A DNA stretch of 24,078 bases, taken from JBOHRE01 sp050732635 (GTDB taxonomy: Bacteria; Gemmatimonadota; Gemmatimonadetes; Longimicrobiales; RSA9). Every line of letters starts with the position of its first letter. The stretch's first letter is position 1. The position numbers and the translations under genes are program-made. The notes below the pieces were generated by a model, which was not told where the DNA came from, searched no databases, and worked only from the letters and a program-made list of their open reading frames with translations. This document shows positions 22,370 to 24,078 of this stretch, piece after piece. The DNA is taken from assembly GCA_050732635.1 (NCBI GenBank), contig JBOHRE010000053.1, forward strand, positions 1-24,078, written 5' to 3'.

Positions 22370-23878
22370 TTATCCCCCGGCGGCCGCGAGCTGTGCGGCC
22401 GGCGCTGCCTGCTTGGGCGCCGCGACGCGCATCTCCTCATGGTACTCGAAGTCCGTGTTGACCTCCCACACGTCGTGCTCGGCACCCATCATGTTCCACA
22501 CCGTCATCATGGCGGTGAGCATCGAATGGTCCTGGTTGTTGTACTTGTGCAGCCCGTTGCGCCCGACTAGGTGCAGGTTCGTGATCGGATCGATCTCCTC
22601 GCGGACCCGCTCCAGCATCTCGCGGTAGACGCCGTCGTAGATCGGATACGCCTTGGGCATCCGCACCACCGCGCCGTCGCTGACCAGCGCCGGGTCGGCC
22701 AGTCCGAGCACGCCGAGCTCGCGCGTGGCCAGCGCGATCAGGTCCGCGTCGCTGCTGCTCCAGAGGCCGTCGCCGGCGAAGCAGAAATACTCCATGCCGA
22801 GGCAGGTCTTGCCCGCCTCGGGCACCATCGCGCGGCTCCAGTTGTTGAAGTTCTGGATCCGCCCGACCCTGACACCCGGCGTGTGGATGTAGATCCAGTT
22901 GTCGGGGAACAGGTCGTCCTGGTCCAGGATCAGCGCGACCGTCAGGAAATCGCGGTAGCGCAGCGCCTCGGCCGCCTCGGCCGCGCGCGCGGGCAGTCGC
23001 GGCTGCAGTGCGCGCACCAGCGAGCGGACCGGCATCGTCGAGATGACGTGGTCCGCCTCGAGGCGCAGCTCGCCGTCGGGCGTCGCGACGCGCACGGCCG
23101 CGACGCTCTCGCCGTGCAGCTCGATCGCCGTGGCGCGGTGCCGCATCAGCACCTCGCCGCCCAGCTCTCTCACCCGCGAGGCGCAGGTCTCCCACATCTG
23201 ACCGGGGCCGAGGCGTGGGTACTGGAACTCGTGGATCAGCGTCTTGATGTCGGTCGAGCGGCGGTTGATCGCCGCCGCCGACAGGATCGCCTTGCCCAGC
23301 GACAGATTCTGGATCCGCTGCGCCGCCCATTCCGCGCGGATCTCGGTGCACGGGATGCCCCAGACCTTCTCCGTGTAGGTCTTGAAGAAGATCTGGTACA
23401 GCCGCTTGCCGAACCGGTTCGTGACCCACTGCTCGAGGTTGTCCTCGACGGGGCTCGGCCGCAGGTGCGCCCACAGGTAGCTGACCACCATGCGGATCGC
23501 GTTCCAGAGGCCCAGCCCGCGCAGCGCGTTCTTCGCCTTCAGCGGGTAATCGAAGAACTTGCCCTGGTAGTGGATGCGCGAGAGCCGCGGCACGGAGATG
23601 AACTGGTCGGCCAGCAGCTCCTGCCACAGGTCCTCCACCGGCTTGATCTTGGTGAAGAACCGGTGCCCGCCGATGTCGAACCGGTAGCCGCGGTACTGCA
23701 CGGTGCGGGAGATCCCGCCGACGACGTCATCGGCCTCCAGCACCGTCACCCTCACGCCATCTTTGGCCAGCAGGTACGCGGCCGTGAGGCCGCCCGGACC
23801 CGCGCCGATCACGACCACGTGATCACCGGGACGGAGCGGCGCCGCTCGGTGCGTCGGGCTGTTCGTGTCCGCTGTCAT
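22370..23878 (-). CDS. FAD-dependent amine-oxidase-like oxidoreductase (UDP-galactopyranose-mutase-like superfamily)
   Basis: 502 residues from the ATG at 23878, which overlaps the stop of the truncated GT2 gene (ATGA). The Rossmann motif GAGPGG is at 25-30, followed by VVGGISR and the GGHRFFTK motif. The middle holds KTYTEKVWG (a Lys/Trp-Gly motif shared with the paralogue at 542-1987) and the C-terminal YNNQDHSMLTAM segment with FAD-contact character. It is like the enzymes called 'NAD(P)/FAD-dependent oxidoreductase' next to GT4 genes in many polysaccharide loci, probably acting on a sugar nucleotide or lipid-linked sugar. No experimental function is assigned. It is immediately followed by the GT4 gene. 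Confidence 0.85.
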   Translation of the reverse strand: MTADTNSPTHRAAPLRPGDHVVVIGAGPGGLTAAYLLAKDGVRVTVLEADDVVGGISRTVQYRGYRFDIGGHRFFTKIKPVEDLWQELLADQFISVPRLSRIHYQGKFFDYPLKAKNALRGLGLWNAIRMVVSYLWAHLRPSPVEDNLEQWVTNRFGKRLYQIFFKTYTEKVWGIPCTEIRAEWAAQRIQNLSLGKAILSAAAINRRSTDIKTLIHEFQYPRLGPGQMWETCASRVRELGGEVLMRHRATAIELHGESVAAVRVATPDGELRLEADHVISTMPVRSLVRALQPRLPARAAEAAEALRYRDFLTVALILDQDDLFPDNWIYIHTPGVRVGRIQNFNNWSRAMVPEAGKTCLGMEYFCFAGDGLWSSSDADLIALATRELGVLGLADPALVSDGAVVRMPKAYPIYDGVYREMLERVREEIDPITNLHLVGRNGLHKYNNQDHSMLTAMMTVWNMMGAEHDVWEVNTDFEYHEEMRVAAPKQAAPAAQLAAAGG

Positions 23879-24078
23879 GTGTCGGTGTGAACGTCCTCAG
23901 AGGTAGAGCTGACCGTGGTCCCGCCGGCCAGACACGAGCTCAGCCAGTCGGCCGCGACCGGCCGGCTGTCGTCGAGAAGCGCGATGATGTCGCCGCCCGC
24001 CGCGCGGACGCCGGTAGCGCGCAGCGCGCGGCCCGCCTCGCCCGGCCGGGCCGCCACGATCCGCGCGCTCGGATACTT
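23875..24078 (-). CDS. GT2-like glycosyltransferase, 3-prime end, ending early
   Basis: Open at the right edge of the window; 67 residues visible. The part RAAGGDIIALLDDSRPVAADWL is the GT-A motif region of family 2 enzymes (Asp-Asp at the DxD site, then xDWL). Normally another 100-200 residues follow, but this frame stops 22 residues after ADWL, in a Ser/Thr-rich tail. The TGA at 23877-23875 overlaps the FAD-oxidoreductase ATG as ATGA. So either the gene is truncated (deletion with the operon junction preserved) or a frameshift lies just here. Only a comparison with homologues and the sequence beyond the window can decide. Confidence 0.6.
   Translation of the reverse strand, partial: KYPSARIVAARPGEAGRALRATGVRAAGGDIIALLDDSRPVAADWLSSCLAGGTTVSSTSEDVHTDT

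Noticed and set aside
22571..23890. 439-residue plus-strand ORF opposite the FAD oxidoreductase
   Set aside because: Shadow of the FAD gene, no domain features, and codon composition like an antisense frame.

Overview
This is a GC-rich, densely coding bacterial window with almost no intergenic space. No rRNA, tRNA, transposase, phage gene or CRISPR array was seen. The gene content (membrane-polymer and glycan assembly genes, CotH, VTC and DUF4956 proteins, Lys/Arg-poor GC-rich coding) would fit a Gemmatimonadota-like or similar environmental phylum. That assignment is inference only; there is no marker gene to settle it.

Layout. (1) Positions 3-7512, plus strand: the C-terminal end of a flippase-like YbhN/UPF0104 membrane protein, an FAD-dependent amine-oxidase-like protein, a radical SAM/SPASM protein, a polytopic GT-C-like membrane protein, a family 2 glycosyltransferase and a membrane-anchored amidohydrolase. 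Most junctions are overlapping starts and stops. (2) Positions 7628-16610, minus strand: a six-gene block transcribed VTC-type polyphosphate polymerase, DUF4956 membrane protein, membrane-anchored TPR protein, giant CotH-kinase/beta-helix fusion, secreted metallophosphoesterase, large GT-C-like membrane protein. Three of its five junctions are start/stop overlaps. A sigma-54-type promoter motif and an inverted repeat lie upstream, and a strong hairpin lies at the end. (3) Positions 16878-17720, minus strand: a stand-alone predicted lipoprotein with a CTPGYWK-type domain. (4) Positions 17908-24078, minus strand: a surface-polysaccharide operon transcribed truncated GT2, FAD-dependent amine-oxidase-like protein, GT4 glycosyltransferase, NAD-dependent sugar epimerase/decarboxylase, two tandem paralogous small membrane proteins, and a Wzx-like flippase.

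How it fits together. Blocks 1 and 4 look like the two flanks of an exopolysaccharide or glycolipid locus: sugar-nucleotide modification, glycosyl transfer and flipping. Each block carries one member of the same FAD-oxidoreductase superfamily. Block 2 is the most interesting part. A cytosolic polyphosphate-polymerase fold (VTC), a DUF4956 membrane protein and a CotH-type protein kinase are known to be genomic neighbours in various bacteria, but here they are combined with a beta-helix fused to the kinase, a metal-site-divergent metallophosphoesterase and a GT-C-like protein in one tightly coupled operon. I read it as a candidate envelope phosphorylation/polyphosphate system acting on a surface or secreted polymer. 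That function is a hypothesis; the gene order, overlaps and catalytic motifs are visible in the sequence.
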